From Falsochrobactrum shanghaiense (GTDB lineage: Bacteria; Pseudomonadota; Alphaproteobacteria; Rhizobiales; Rhizobiaceae), in the NCBI RefSeq assembly GCF_003149535.1, contig NZ_QGDB01000002.1, forward strand, positions 372,001 to 436,000: a stretch of DNA of 64,000 nt. Direction: 5' to 3'. The position numbers and the translations under genes were made by a program. Of this stretch, positions 1 to 9,017 are shown one piece after another. The notes under the pieces were generated by a model. The model ran no database searches, was not told where the DNA came from, and saw nothing but the letters and a program-made list of their open reading frames with translations. Within the stretch, counting starts at the first letter, position 1; every line of letters starts with the position of its first letter.

Positions 1-371
1 AGCCGGCCCGATGGGTTCGTGTAGCTTTCCGATGTGTTGACGCCCGCATAAACGCGCGTGCCGGATACGGCAACGGATGTCGGCTCGCCATCCACCTTGA
101 GGATGCCGCCAGCCTTCGGCGCCTTTGGATCGGTAATGTCGACAAAGCCGATCGCGCCATAAGGACTGTCGGAATAAATCAGCGTATTGCCATCTTCCGT
201 GACGGTAATGATTTCAGATGAAGTGGCTTTGGACTTGTCTGCATCCGCAGGCAGGTTATCCACCACCGGAAAAGAGGCAATGCGATTAAATACCGGCTCA
301 GCCGATGCGGAAAAGGCAACGGACGCAGAAAGCGCTGTCAGCATTGCAAGTGTAATCGAACGTGTTTTCAT
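1..371 (-). CDS. Exported protein, beta-propeller-like (partial, N-terminal part only)
   Basis: The reading frame runs off the left edge of the window, so only the first 123 or so residues are seen. It starts at an ATG whose complement ends at 371 and opens with a Sec-type signal peptide: MKTRS, a hydrophobic run, then ASA|EPV. The mature part contains ITVTEDGNTLIYSDSP and IGFVDITDPKAPKAGG, the 'trace in time/space, then assign to an object' phrasing typical of LVIVD or choice-of-anchor beta-propeller proteins. Such proteins are often annotated as alkaline phosphatase or esterase-like. The product is therefore probably periplasmic or secreted. Function cannot be assigned from this fragment. 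It is transcribed away from rpsU in the same direction, across a 100-nt gap. Confidence 0.75.
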   Translation of the reverse strand, partial: MKTRSITLAMLTALSASVAFSASAEPVFNRIASFPVVDNLPADADKSKATSSEIITVTEDGNTLIYSDSPYGAIGFVDITDPKAPKAGGILKVDGEPTSVAVSGTRVYAGVNTSESYTNPSGR

Positions 372-471
372 CGGAAATCCCCGGCTCCATTCATTTAAAC
401 CGGGGTGAGCTTTGACGAGCGATCATTGCAATGCGATGACACTTATATGAAGAGACGATGACAGAAGTGGC

Positions 472-505
472 GCAGGCAGCATCCACCTGTCCGGATGCTG
501 CCTGC
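472..505 (-). terminator. GC-rich hairpin downstream of rpsU
   Basis: Perfect 13-bp inverted repeat (arms 472-484 and 493-505, loop of 8 nt) lying 10 nt beyond the rpsU stop on the minus strand. It has no good T tract, so it may act as an mRNA 3'-end stabiliser or a Rho-assisted terminator rather than a canonical intrinsic terminator. Confidence 0.55.
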
Positions 506-514
506 TGCGCCTTA

Positions 515-808
515 TCAGGCAGCGCTGGAAGAAGACGATGAAGGTGAGGGATTGGCGGCAGCGCGATTGGGCCGTGCCGCCAGAGGCTTCCGTTTGGGGC
601 GCGGCAGCAGGCCCTCTCTCTGGGCCTTCTTTTTCGCTTCCTTGCGGGCGCGGCGGATGGCTTCATCTTTTTCGCGCGCTCGACGTTCTGAAGGCTTTTC
701 GTAAGCGCGGCGCGCTTTCATTTCGCGAAAGACACCTTCGCGCTGCAACTTTTTTTTGAGCGCCCTGAGCGCCTGATCAACGTTGTTATCGCGTACAATG
801 ACTTGCAA
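515..808 (-). CDS. rpsU: 30S ribosomal protein S21
   Basis: 97 residues. It begins [20 protein letters not shown], the conserved S21 N-terminus, followed by the [21 protein letters not shown] block that contacts 16S rRNA near the anti-Shine-Dalgarno. The basic Lys/Arg-rich tail is longer than in E. coli S21 (71 residues) and ends in a low-complexity serine run (SSSSSS), as seen in alphaproteobacterial S21. The start codon is TTG (complement of 806-808), supported by an AGGAG five nt upstream. The Pro/Ser-rich end, from about residue 75, is lineage-specific. S21 helps translation initiation. The gene stands alone, which is usual in this group. Confidence 0.93.
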   Translation of the reverse strand: MQVIVRDNNVDQALRALKKKLQREGVFREMKARRAYEKPSERRAREKDEAIRRARKEAKKKAQREGLLPRPKRKPLAARPNRAAANPSPSSSSSSAA

Positions 809-992
809 GTGGTCTCCTTTCGCAGCAAGGGGCTGCTAAATCGTGGGTGATGAAAAATCCTCGTGAGTGGGCGATGGGGGCGGCAAATGATAAATGGTGC
901 GTCTGAACGGCATGAAAACGTGTTCAAACCCAGTATCGCCGGAGCTTTGGCCCGAGTTCTGACAGCAATATCAGCCGTCACTTCGCCAGATA

Positions 993-1202
993 TTATTTAC
1001 GAGGTGCGGCAAGCAGCTCATCCAGACGCTGTTGCTCCAGTCGCGCTTCTCTCAGGCGACGGGTCTTCGCGTCGATGGCCTTCCTCTCGCCAAGCAGAAT
1101 GGCTCTGGCAATGCGGTCTGTTTGCGCGCTTTTGGATTCGGTCCGCGTGGGCGGCTTGTTAAAGGAAGCATTCTTGTTCAAGCTGACGCTTTGTTCTTGC
1201 AT
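993..1202 (-). CDS. Small charged hypothetical protein
   Basis: 69 residues, start ATG with AAGGAG 8 nt upstream, so the frame is well supported. The protein is strongly basic and acidic by turns (KSAQTDRIARAILLGERKAI, then LREARLEQQRLDELL) and is predicted to be mostly helical, with no signal peptide or membrane segment. I do not recognise a family; the pattern resembles small conserved Hyphomicrobiales proteins of unknown role. It lies between cspA and rpsU on the same strand, so it may belong to the same stress or translation neighbourhood, but no operon can be proved because the cspA terminator lies between it and cspA. Confidence 0.65.
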   Translation of the reverse strand: MQEQSVSLNKNASFNKPPTRTESKSAQTDRIARAILLGERKAIDAKTRRLREARLEQQRLDELLAAPRK

Positions 1203-1261
1203 GAAGCATTCTCCTTGCTTGGTAATCTCCGTTGTGAGGGGTTGAAATCAAATGTTTAAAA

Positions 1262-1283
1262 AAGGTCGGGTTTCCCCGACCTT
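1262..1283 (-). terminator. Intrinsic terminator of cspA
   Basis: Perfect 9-bp stem (1262-1270 with 1275-1283) and a 4-nt loop. Read on the minus strand it is followed by a run of six T, the classic Rho-independent arrangement. It lies about 70 nt downstream of the cspA stop. Confidence 0.85.
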
Positions 1284-1354
1284 CCGATCGCCTCAACAAT
1301 CAATGCCAGTACATCCGTGGTCAAAGATCGGAGACAATATTTAAAAAGCGCTTG

Positions 1355-1564
1355 TTAAAGAGCTTGCAGGTTCTCTGCTGCGATCTTGCCCGAGCGGCGA
1401 TCCGTAACAGCTTCGAAGCTTACTTTCTGGCCTTCATGCAGGCTGGAAAGCCCTGAACGCTCTACTGCCGAAATATGTACGAATACATCCTGCGCACCAT
1501 CGTCAGGCTGAATGAAGCCGAAACCCTTGGTGGTGTTGAAAAACTTGACTGTACCATTTGCCAT
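1355..1564 (-). CDS. cspA: Cold shock protein, CspA family
   Basis: 69 residues, the usual length of a single cold shock domain. It carries RNP1 (KGFGFIQPD, residues 14-22) and RNP2 (DVFVHISAV, residues 26-34), the nucleic-acid-binding strands of the OB fold. It begins [18 protein letters not shown], as in alphaproteobacterial CspA. The start ATG has AAAGGA about 8 nt upstream. Proteins of this family bind single-stranded RNA and act as RNA chaperones. A promoter about 120 nt upstream and a strong terminator downstream indicate a monocistronic gene with a long leader. Confidence 0.95.
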   Translation of the reverse strand: MANGTVKFFNTTKGFGFIQPDDGAQDVFVHISAVERSGLSSLHEGQKVSFEAVTDRRSGKIAAENLQAL

Positions 1565-1693
1565 ATTGAATTCCTTTCAATTCTCATGGTCTTTATCTAG
1601 TGAACTTGCGCTCACTGCCGAGTGTACGAGATTGAAAGAAAGAAATTGAGCGGCTATGGCCCAGATGCATTCGAAAACAATATCGATACGTTC

Positions 1694-1722
1694 AATATAG
1701 GGCGTGCGATTTATCTTTACAA
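1694..1722 (-). promoter_or_regulatory. Predicted cspA promoter and long 5' leader
   Basis: On the minus strand, TTGTAA (complement of 1717-1722) and TATATT (complement of 1694-1699) are separated by exactly 17 bp, a good housekeeping promoter. Transcription would start near 1686 and give a leader of about 120 nt before the cspA ATG at 1564, typical of cold-inducible csp mRNAs. The remaining AT-rich gap (1723-1905) shows no convincing ORF or RNA gene. Confidence 0.55.
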
Positions 1723-1905
1723 GCCCGGACGGGGATTTAATTTTTATTAAAGTATAGAATATTTCTATTTAGGTGAATGTGAATATATCGAGAGATTATA
1801 TGCAGCAATAATAAGCACCGAAAGGAAAAAAGAAAGATTGTGCATGGTTGGAATAGTTCACCGGTCAGGCTGGCTTCCGGGCGGTGAGACGATTTGGCTG
1901 AAGCT

Positions 1906-2835
1906 TCAGCCGGCTTGCAGTTCCTTGGCGATCATTTCGCGGAAGATTGCGCCGCCAAGGCCAAGGGGCCGGGCTTTGCGGTGAATGAGAAAACATGTGT
2001 TCTCTGTGCGGCCCCGATCGATCTGCAATTCCCTTATCGCGCCCTTTTCAACCCAATGGCGGGCGAATTCGACGGGGACGACGCCCAGATAGCGCGACGA
2101 CAGGATCATGATCATGCGTGACAGGATCGTGGGGGCTATGGCCTTTATGGTGAGGCCGCGGAAGAATTCGGAAAAGCCTTCCTCCTGCATGACCTCCGAC
2201 GCCACGAAACCGTGCTGGCGCAGGTCGTCATAGCTCAGTTTGGTATCATCGGCGCGAAACAGGGGATGGTCGCGTCCGCAGAAAATCCCCATCAGCTCCG
2301 TGCTGATCGGAGTGGCATTCAGCGCCGGATTGTCCCGGATGAGCGCTGTAAAGCCAATATCGGCCGAGCCTTCCAGCACGGATTCATAAATATGATCCGG
2401 GGAAGACATACGAATATTGAGCTTAACGTCGGGGTAGTGGTCATTGATGCGGGCTATGGCGCGCGCGAGCGGATCGCCAAACTCGAACACGAAACTGTCG
2501 TCGGCATAAAGAGTTATCTCATCTTCGAGCTTGCGCGTCGTGGCCCCGACGAAATCCGTGAAGCGACCTATTTCGGCGAGCAGCTGCACGGCGGCAGAAT
2601 GCACGAGCAGACCTTGCTGGGTAAGGCGGAAGCCGCCGCGCCCGCGTTCGCACAAATGCAGCCCCAGCCGTTCTTCCAGCCGCGTCAGCCCCAGGCTGAT
2701 GGCGGATTTCCCTTTTCCCAGCCGCGCTTGTGCCGCGGTAATGCCGCCAGCGGAAACGATTTCCACGAATTCGCGCAGGCGGGCAATGTCCGCATTGGAA
2801 AGATTGCCCCGAAAAGGCGTTGCATGTTTTGTCAC
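1906..2835 (-). CDS. LysR-family transcriptional regulator
   Basis: About 309 residues. The N-terminal winged helix-turn-helix is seen as DIARLREFVEIVSAGGITAA, continuing through a serine-containing recognition helix (GKGKSAISLGLTRLEERLG) to the typical LTQQG. The periplasmic-binding-protein-like effector domain follows, with the LysR-type phrase LEGSADIGFTALI. I prefer the GTG at 2835 because a near-perfect GGGAGGAG lies just upstream of it; an ATG at 2850 overlaps that ribosome-binding site. The gene is divergent from lhgO, and the shared gap holds a perfect inverted repeat. This is the usual layout for a regulator controlling the neighbouring catabolic operon. The effector is unknown. Confidence 0.88.
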   Translation of the reverse strand: MTKHATPFRGNLSNADIARLREFVEIVSAGGITAAQARLGKGKSAISLGLTRLEERLGLHLCERGRGGFRLTQQGLLVHSAAVQLLAEIGRFTDFVGATTRKLEDEITLYADDSFVFEFGDPLARAIARINDHYPDVKLNIRMSSPDHIYESVLEGSADIGFTALIRDNPALNATPISTELMGIFCGRDHPLFRADDTKLSYDDLRQHGFVASEVMQEEGFSEFFRGLTIKAIAPTILSRMIMILSSRYLGVVPVEFARHWVEKGAIRELQIDRGRTENTCFLIHRKARPLGLGGAIFREMIAKELQAG

Positions 2836-2909
2836 GATCTCCTCCCGCATGGCTTGGTTATCTAATCGTCAAACTTGCGTTAAGCAATCTTGTATCGAAC
2901 TCTGTCCCA

Positions 2910-2929
2910 CATTCCTTTAGTGAGGAATG
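2910..2929. promoter_or_regulatory. Inverted repeat, probable LysR operator
   Basis: 7-bp arms CATTCCT (2910-2916) and AGGAATG (2923-2929) around a 6-nt spacer, in the divergent gap between the LysR gene and lhgO. The TTCC-N8-GGAA core fits the T-N11-A rule for LysR-type sites. Confidence 0.55.
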
Positions 2930-2966
2930 AACAGGCAGTGAAATTCGGGTTGATGTGAACGACTCC

Positions 2967-4169
2967 ATGGCAAAACACGACATCATCGTGATCGGCGCAG
3001 GCATAGTGGGGCTTGCGACCACATATTATCTGAGGCGCACGCGCCCGGATCTGGACATTATGGTGATCGAAAAGGAAAACGCGCCCGGCCTGCATCAGAC
3101 GGGGCATAATTCCGGGGTCATTCATGCGGGTATCTATTATGCGCCGGGCAGCCTCAAGGCGCGGCTGTGCAAGGCCGGTGCCGAGCAGACCAAAGGCTTT
3201 TGCGAAGAAAACGATATTCCTTTCGATGAATGCGGCAAGCTGATCGTCGCAACAGACGAGGGCGAGCTTGCGGCGCTGGATAATCTGCGCAAGAGGGCCG
3301 AAACCAACGGGTTGGGTATTCGCATCATCGAAGCTGCGGAAATGGCTGAAATCGAGCCCAATATAAACGGGGTTCGCGCCATTCTCAGCCCCGCCAGCGG
3401 TATCGTCGATTATGGCCGGATTTGCCGCGTTCTGCGCGACAGGCTGGCGGCGGATGGGGTGGAGTTTCATTTTGGCACGCAAGTATCGGGCATTCGGGAG
3501 CGGGCGGACGCGGTAACGGTCCAAACCACGTCGGGCGATTTTTCCGCCTCGACGCTCGTTGCCTGTGCGGGCCTTCAGGCCGACCGTCTGGCGGATATGT
3601 CCGGTCTGGCCGATGATTTCCGCATCATTCCATTTCGCGGCGAATATTTCCGCCTGTCGGAGCAGGCAGGCAATCTGGTCAGCCATCTGATTTATCCGGT
3701 TCCGGATCCGTCATTGCCCTTTCTGGGCGTTCACCTGACCAAGATGATCGGCGGCTATACGACCGTCGGTCCCAATGCGGTGTTCTCGTTTGGCCGCGAA
3801 ACCTACAAGGGCAACGGGCTTGATCTTGCCGATGCCATGCGCAGTGCGGCTTTTCCCGGTTTCTGGAAGCTGATGGCGCGCTCTGTAAGGCCGGGAATTC
3901 ATGAGCTGCGCGGCACGCTTTCGCGGCGGGTCTATCTTGAGCGCTGTCGCCGTTATTGCCCGGCGCTGACCCTTGCCGACCTCCAGCCTTATGAGCCGGG
4001 CATCCGCGCGCAGGCGGTTGATCGCCATGGCAAGATGATCGACGATTTCCTGTTGCGGCAGACGGCGCGGACCATTCATGTTTGCAACGCTCCGTCTCCT
4101 GCTGCAACATCGGCATTTCCGATCGGGGCCGAAATCGGCTCCAAAATTCTGGAGAAAATCTCTGTCTGA
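2967..4169 (+). CDS. lhgO: L-2-hydroxyglutarate oxidase (FAD-dependent)
   Basis: About 400 residues. The N-terminal FAD-binding Rossmann motif is HDIIVIGAGIVGLATTYYL, followed by the DAO-family stretch APGLHQTGHNSGVIHAGIYY, which is diagnostic of LhgO/YgaF and of the human L2HGDH family. FRGEYFRL is also as in LhgO. The enzyme oxidises L-2-hydroxyglutarate to 2-oxoglutarate and passes electrons to the membrane quinone pool. In E. coli it works after CsiD in glutarate and lysine breakdown; no csiD homologue is seen here. Start: ATG at 2967 is taken, although GTG at 2955 is possible in frame. Neither has a strong ribosome-binding site. It is the first gene of the likely operon with the aminotransferase and dehydrogenases. 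Confidence 0.88.
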   Translation: MAKHDIIVIGAGIVGLATTYYLRRTRPDLDIMVIEKENAPGLHQTGHNSGVIHAGIYYAPGSLKARLCKAGAEQTKGFCEENDIPFDECGKLIVATDEGELAALDNLRKRAETNGLGIRIIEAAEMAEIEPNINGVRAILSPASGIVDYGRICRVLRDRLAADGVEFHFGTQVSGIRERADAVTVQTTSGDFSASTLVACAGLQADRLADMSGLADDFRIIPFRGEYFRLSEQAGNLVSHLIYPVPDPSLPFLGVHLTKMIGGYTTVGPNAVFSFGRETYKGNGLDLADAMRSAAFPGFWKLMARSVRPGIHELRGTLSRRVYLERCRRYCPALTLADLQPYEPGIRAQAVDRHGKMIDDFLLRQTARTIHVCNAPSPAATSAFPIGAEIGSKILEKISV

Positions 4170-4251
4170 ACTATTTTGGGTGCAGGAAGCTGCGCCATTT
4201 CGACAATAAGCTATCTCGGCGGCTAACCGCCTTCACTCAAGGAATCTCTTC

Positions 4252-5631
4252 ATGAATACGATCCCAAACTTCACGAACACTCTGGAAGCGCGAGACATCG
4301 AATTCCACTTTCATGGCTACACCAATGCCCGGCGCCACGCGGAAGTCGGCCCCATGGTGATCGAGAAGGGTGACGGCATTTATGTTTTCGACAATGACGG
4401 CAACCGCTATATCGAGGGCCTCGCCGGTCTCTGGAGCGTTGGGGTAGGCTTCAACGAGCAGCGTCTGGTCGATGTTGTCACCAGGCAGATGAGCAAGCTG
4501 CCCTTCTATCACAATTTCGGGCACAAGAGCCACGCTCCCGCCATCGATCTCGCCGAGCAGCTCATCGCTCTGGCGCCGGTGCCGATGAGCAAGGTTTTCT
4601 ATACCAATTCCGGCTCCGAAGCCAATGATACCGCGCTCAAGATGATCTGGTATCGCTCCAATGCAATGGGCAAGCCGGAGAAGAAGAAGGTTATCGCGCG
4701 CCAGCGCGGCTATCATGGCGTGACGATTGCCTCCGCCAGCCTGACCGGGCTTCCCAACAATCACCGTTCCTTCGATCTTCCCATCGACCGCGTTCTGCAC
4801 ACGTCTTCGCCGCATTACTGGAGAGAGGCGCTTCCCGGCGAAAGCGAAGAAGATTTTGCAACGCGTTGCGCGCAGGAACTCGATGCACTGATCCAGCGTG
4901 AGGGACCCGATACGATTGCCGCCTTTTTTGCCGAGCCGGTAATGGGTGCTGGCGGGGTGGTCACGCCGCCTGCGACCTATTTTGAGAAAATCCAGGCCGT
5001 GCTTGCCAAATATGACATCCTGTTTGTCGCTGACGAAGTCATCTGCGGCTTTGGCCGTACAGGCAATATGTTCGGCTCCATCACCTATGACATCCGCCCC
5101 GACATCATGGTCATGTCGAAGCAGATCACTTCGAGCTACGTTCCCTTCTCCGCGCTGATGGTCAATGAACGTGTATTCGGCCCGATTGCGGATGAAAGCA
5201 ACAAGATCGGAACCTTCGGCCATGGCTTCACCGCAGGTGGTCATCCGCTCGGTGCTGCGGTCGCGCTCGAAAACCTTGCGATCATCAAGGAGCGCAATCT
5301 CGTCGAGAATGCCCGCGACGTCGGTGCGCACTTCATTTCCCGTCTGGAAACACTCAAATCCAGCCCACTGGTCGGCGAAGTCCGTGGCGTCGGCCTTATC
5401 GCTGCCATCGAACTGGTGGATGACAAGGAAGCGAAATCCGTCAAAACTCCTGCTATGCTCGGCACGTTGATGAACACGGCAATGCAGCGCAATGGTCTTA
5501 TTTCACGCAATATGGCCGATGCGGTAGCATTCTGTCCGCCAATGATCATGACACGCGCCCAGGCGGACGATATGTTCGAGATCATCGCAAAATCGCTTCG
5601 TGAAACCGAAGCAGAGGTAGGAGTGGCCTGA
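4252..5631 (+). CDS. Class III omega-aminotransferase, SpuC-like
   Basis: 459 residues, PLP-dependent fold type I. Visible motifs are the PLP phosphate loop (YTNSGSEANDTALKM), the aromatic GYHG, the Asp-containing FVADEVICGFGRTG and the Lys region MSKQITSSYVPFSALM. The glycine-rich HGFTAGGHPLGAA also matches the putrescine- and beta-alanine:pyruvate aminotransferase branch (SpuC-like). It would move the terminal amino group of a diamine or omega-amino acid to pyruvate or a similar acceptor and yield a semialdehyde for the adjoining aldehyde dehydrogenases. Its stop codon overlaps the next ATG by one base (TGATG), indicating translational coupling. The substrate is not determinable from sequence. 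Confidence 0.88.
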   Translation: MNTIPNFTNTLEARDIEFHFHGYTNARRHAEVGPMVIEKGDGIYVFDNDGNRYIEGLAGLWSVGVGFNEQRLVDVVTRQMSKLPFYHNFGHKSHAPAIDLAEQLIALAPVPMSKVFYTNSGSEANDTALKMIWYRSNAMGKPEKKKVIARQRGYHGVTIASASLTGLPNNHRSFDLPIDRVLHTSSPHYWREALPGESEEDFATRCAQELDALIQREGPDTIAAFFAEPVMGAGGVVTPPATYFEKIQAVLAKYDILFVADEVICGFGRTGNMFGSITYDIRPDIMVMSKQITSSYVPFSALMVNERVFGPIADESNKIGTFGHGFTAGGHPLGAAVALENLAIIKERNLVENARDVGAHFISRLETLKSSPLVGEVRGVGLIAAIELVDDKEAKSVKTPAMLGTLMNTAMQRNGLISRNMADAVAFCPPMIMTRAQADDMFEIIAKSLRETEAEVGVA

Positions 5632-7094
5632 TGAATGTGGAAACCAATATGAAAAAGCTTGAAAAAGCCAATTTCATCAATGGGGAATGGGTTAGCAGCG
5701 ACGATTTCAGCGAGAATCGCAACCCTTCCAATCTGGACGATCTGGTCGGCCTTTATGCCCGCGCATCGGCGCAGCAAACCCATGACGCCATTGCCGCCGC
5801 AAAGGCAGCGCTGCCAGCATGGGCTGCGACTTCGCCGCAGGTGAGGGCAGAAATTCTCGAACGCGTCGGCATCGAATTGCTGGCGCGCAAGGAAGAGCTG
5901 GGTGAGCTCTTGTCGCGCGAGGAAGGCAAGATTCTTTCCGAAGGCATCGGCGAAGTCACTCGTGCCGGTCAATTGTTCAAGTTCTACGCGCAGGAAGCCC
6001 TGCGTGTGGAGGGCCTTGCAATCGCTTCCATTCGTCCCGGCGTTCGCGTTGAAGTGCGCCACGAGCCGGTGGGCGTCGTGGGATTGATCACGCCGTGGAA
6101 TTTCCCGATTGCAATTCCTGCGTGGAAGACCGCGCCAGCGCTTGCGTTCGGCAATACGATCGTCTTCAAGCCTGCCGATCTCACGCCGGGCTGCGCCTGG
6201 GCGCTGGCCGACATTCTGGCGCGCGCGGGACTGCCTGCCGGTGTATTCAACCTCGTCATGGGGCGCGGCAGCGTGGTGGGCGACATCATAACCCGCTCGC
6301 CGGATGTTAATGCGGTTTCGTTTACCGGCTCGGAGGCGACCGGACGCGGCATTCGCACAATCGTTGCCGAGCGCGGCGGCAAGATCCAGCAGGAAATGGG
6401 CGGTAAAAGCCCGCTGGTGGTGCTCGACGACGCCAACCTTACCAATGCGATCGACTGTGCGATTGGCGGTTCCGTCATTTCGACCGGCCAGCGCTGCACG
6501 TCGAATACCCGCATCATCGCAACCCCCGGCATCTACGATGCACTTGCCGAGGGGATGGCCGAGCGGGCACGCAGTCTGGTGGTCGGCAACGCGCTCGATC
6601 CCTCCACGCAGATCGGGCCGGTTGTGGACCAGCGCCAGCTTGATACCAATCTGCGCTATATCGGCATTGCGGACGGTGAGGGCGCCCAGCGGCTTTGCGG
6701 CGGCGAAGTGCTCGAAAAGTCGGAGCGCGGCTTCTATATGTCGCCTGCGGTTTACGCAAATTGCACGAATGACATGGTGCATGTCCGCGAAGAGATTTTC
6801 GGCCCCGTCGTCAGCGTTCTGAAGGCTGCGGATTATGAGGAAGCATTGTCGATCGCCAATGATTCCGACCTTGGTTTGTCGTCGGGTATCTGCACGACGT
6901 CACTCAAATATGCCGAGGATTTCAAAACCCGCTCGACTTCGGGCATGGTATTCGTGAACCTGCCTACGGCGGGTGTCGATTATCACGTTCCATTTGGCGG
7001 GCGCAAGGCATCCAGCTACGGCCCCCGCGAACAGGGACGCGCTGCGCGGGAATTCTTCACCGTATCGAAAACCGCCTATACAAATCCGGTCTGA
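5631..7094 (+). CDS. NAD(P)-dependent aldehyde dehydrogenase (semialdehyde type)
   Basis: 487 residues. The fold is complete: TPWNFPIAIP cofactor region, FTGSEATGRGI, general base Glu255 in QEMGGKSPLVV, catalytic Cys289 in STGQRCTSNTR, and the C-terminal EIFGPVVSV. QEMGGK and GQRCT resemble 2-oxoglutarate-semialdehyde and succinate-semialdehyde dehydrogenases. It probably oxidises the semialdehyde made by the aminotransferase directly upstream, to which it is coupled by a one-base overlap. The next gene lies after a 156-nt gap that contains a GC-rich inverted repeat and a TGATACA motif. The exact semialdehyde is unknown. Confidence 0.87.
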   Translation: MNVETNMKKLEKANFINGEWVSSDDFSENRNPSNLDDLVGLYARASAQQTHDAIAAAKAALPAWAATSPQVRAEILERVGIELLARKEELGELLSREEGKILSEGIGEVTRAGQLFKFYAQEALRVEGLAIASIRPGVRVEVRHEPVGVVGLITPWNFPIAIPAWKTAPALAFGNTIVFKPADLTPGCAWALADILARAGLPAGVFNLVMGRGSVVGDIITRSPDVNAVSFTGSEATGRGIRTIVAERGGKIQQEMGGKSPLVVLDDANLTNAIDCAIGGSVISTGQRCTSNTRIIATPGIYDALAEGMAERARSLVVGNALDPSTQIGPVVDQRQLDTNLRYIGIADGEGAQRLCGGEVLEKSERGFYMSPAVYANCTNDMVHVREEIFGPVVSVLKAADYEEALSIANDSDLGLSSGICTTSLKYAEDFKTRSTSGMVFVNLPTAGVDYHVPFGGRKASSYGPREQGRAAREFFTVSKTAYTNPV

Positions 7095-7250
7095 AGCATA
7101 GTGTAGGCCGTGCGCTCTCGCAGGAGTGAAGAGCGCATAGGTTTCACATGGCCTGACAGGAATATATGATACAAGTGCCCGCCCGGGAGGGCGGTTGCCG
7201 ATGGCGACCGGGCCTGCCGGGGTACTTGCCGCGACCAGAAGGAGGACATT

Positions 7251-8696
7251 ATGGCCGCAATATTGGACAAGCGTAAGTTTTATATCGATGGTGCCTGGGT
7301 TGATCCCGTGCAGCCCAACGATCTGGAAGTGATCGATCCTTCCACCGAGGAAGCGGTTGCCGTCATCAGTCTTGGCGGCGAAGCGGATACGAACCGCGCC
7401 GTGGCTGCTGCAAAAGCTGCATTTCCCAGCTGGTCGCAAACCTCCCCTGCCGAGCGTCTGGCTTATGCGGAGAAGATTCTGGAAATTTACAAGCGCCGCG
7501 CGAAGGATATGGCGGAGGCCATTACGCTGGAAATGGGTGCGCCGCAGGATATGGCGCTCGATGCCCAGACCGGCGCGGGCAGCTATCATATTGAGAATTT
7601 CCTCAATGCGTTTCGCAATTTCAAGTTTATCGCCCCTCTGGGCGATCATGCCCCGACGACGATGGTGGCGTGGGAGCCGATTGGCGTTGTCGGTTTGATC
7701 ACGCCATGGAACTGGCCGATGAATCAGGTCACGCTCAAGGTGCTTCCGGCCCTGCTGGGCGGAAATACTGCGGTTCTCAAGCCGTCTGAAATCGCGCCCC
7801 TGTCTTCCATTGTGTTCATGGAAATCGTGCATGAGGCAGGATTGCCCAAGGGCGTCGTGAACATGGTGAATGGCGATGGCGCTGGCGTCGGCACCCAGCT
7901 CTCCACGCATCCGGATGTGGACATGATCAGCTTTACGGGTTCGACCCGTGCCGGTATCGCGATCACCAAGGCGGCGGCGGATAGTTTGAAGAAGGTAACG
8001 CTGGAACTGGGCGGCAAGGGCGCCAACCTGATTTTTGCCGATGCCGATGCCGATGCGGTCGCACGCGGAACCCGCCATTGCTTCAATAATAGCGGCCAGT
8101 CCTGCAACGCTCCGACGCGGATGCTGGTCGAGCGTTCGATCTATGACAAGGCCGTGGAAACGGCAGCGCGGGTCGCGAAGGAAACTGCGGTTGCAACGGC
8201 GCATCAGCCGGGCAAGCATATCGGCCCGGTCGTCAGCAAGCAGCAATGGGACAAGATTCAGGATCTGATCCAGCAGGGCATTGACGAAGGCGCGCGTCTG
8301 GTCGCCGGCGGCACGGGTCTGCCCGAAGGCGTCAACCGTGGATATTTCGTTCGCCCGACCGTTTTTGCGGATGTGAACAACGAAATGTCGGTTGCCCGGC
8401 AGGAAATTTTTGGACCCGTTCTCTCGATCATTCCTTTCGACAGCGAGGAAGAAGCCGTCGAAATCGCCAACGATACGATCTACGGGCTGACCAATTATGT
8501 GCAGTCGCAGGACGGGGAACGCCGCAACCGGCTTGCACGCAAATTGCGTGCAGGGATGATCGAAATGAACGGCGAGTCGCGTGGGGCAGGCTCTGCCTTT
8601 GGCGGCGTGAAGGCGTCGGGCCGTGCGCGTGAAGGCGGACTGATGGGGCTGGAGGAATTCATGGACTCCAAGCAGATTTCCGGCTGGAGCAGGTAA
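7251..8696 (+). CDS. Aldehyde dehydrogenase family protein
   Basis: 481 residues, complete class. TPWNWPMNQV is the cofactor segment, Glu252 in LELGGKGANLI is the base and Cys285 in NNSGQSCNAPTR the nucleophile; EIFGPVLSI and the C-terminal FGGVKASGRAREGG follow. The sequence belongs to the broad BetB/ALDH-like group and differs clearly from the preceding dehydrogenase, so it is not a recent duplicate. Start ATG has AAGGAGG 6 nt upstream. A palindrome follows the gene. It probably serves a second aldehyde of the same pathway, or a toxic aldehyde arising from the imported substrate. Confidence 0.86.
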   Translation: MAAILDKRKFYIDGAWVDPVQPNDLEVIDPSTEEAVAVISLGGEADTNRAVAAAKAAFPSWSQTSPAERLAYAEKILEIYKRRAKDMAEAITLEMGAPQDMALDAQTGAGSYHIENFLNAFRNFKFIAPLGDHAPTTMVAWEPIGVVGLITPWNWPMNQVTLKVLPALLGGNTAVLKPSEIAPLSSIVFMEIVHEAGLPKGVVNMVNGDGAGVGTQLSTHPDVDMISFTGSTRAGIAITKAAADSLKKVTLELGGKGANLIFADADADAVARGTRHCFNNSGQSCNAPTRMLVERSIYDKAVETAARVAKETAVATAHQPGKHIGPVVSKQQWDKIQDLIQQGIDEGARLVAGGTGLPEGVNRGYFVRPTVFADVNNEMSVARQEIFGPVLSIIPFDSEEEAVEIANDTIYGLTNYVQSQDGERRNRLARKLRAGMIEMNGESRGAGSAFGGVKASGRAREGGLMGLEEFMDSKQISGWSR

Positions 8697-8729
8697 GCCC
8701 GACCGCTGATCATTGATATGAAGAGAACC

Positions 8730-8760
8730 TGCGGCAGATAGGCTTCGCCCATCTGCCGCA
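8730..8760 (+). terminator. Hairpin after the second aldehyde dehydrogenase gene
   Basis: 10-bp perfect arms (8730-8739 and 8751-8760), extended inward by GGC/GCC. There is no T tract, so termination is uncertain. The gap 8697-9111 otherwise holds an AT-rich stretch, the promoter at 9018 and two TGATRCATC-like motifs (8902-8911; 9032-9041 on the other strand). Confidence 0.45.
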
Positions 8761-9017
8761 TGGTATCGGGCATGCCTGCCTCGGCGCTTGCCGATACCTT
8801 CCGTTCAAAAGCCATATTCCACAAAATTCAGGGTCCAATCCGCAAGGACGAACAGGCTGATTCATCTCATGCCTGCCTGTAGGCTTGCGCATATTTCAAA
8901 ATGATACATCAAATTGATTTTAAATATAAAATATCAGCTTCGTCTTTTGACGTAAGCTGTGGTGTGAAAAATAAAATAGTATAAAAACAATATGTTAAAA
9001 AATTTTCACAGAGTCTG

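Noticed and set aside
2212-2865. Long plus-strand frame antisense to the LysR gene
   Set aside because: Exact shadow of a gene with a clear HTH and effector domain; no ribosome-binding site or family match of its own.
5241-6782. 513-codon minus-strand frame opposite the aminotransferase/dehydrogenase genes
   Set aside because: Antisense to two clear enzyme genes; composition and rare Arg/His pattern are those of a GC-rich shadow frame.
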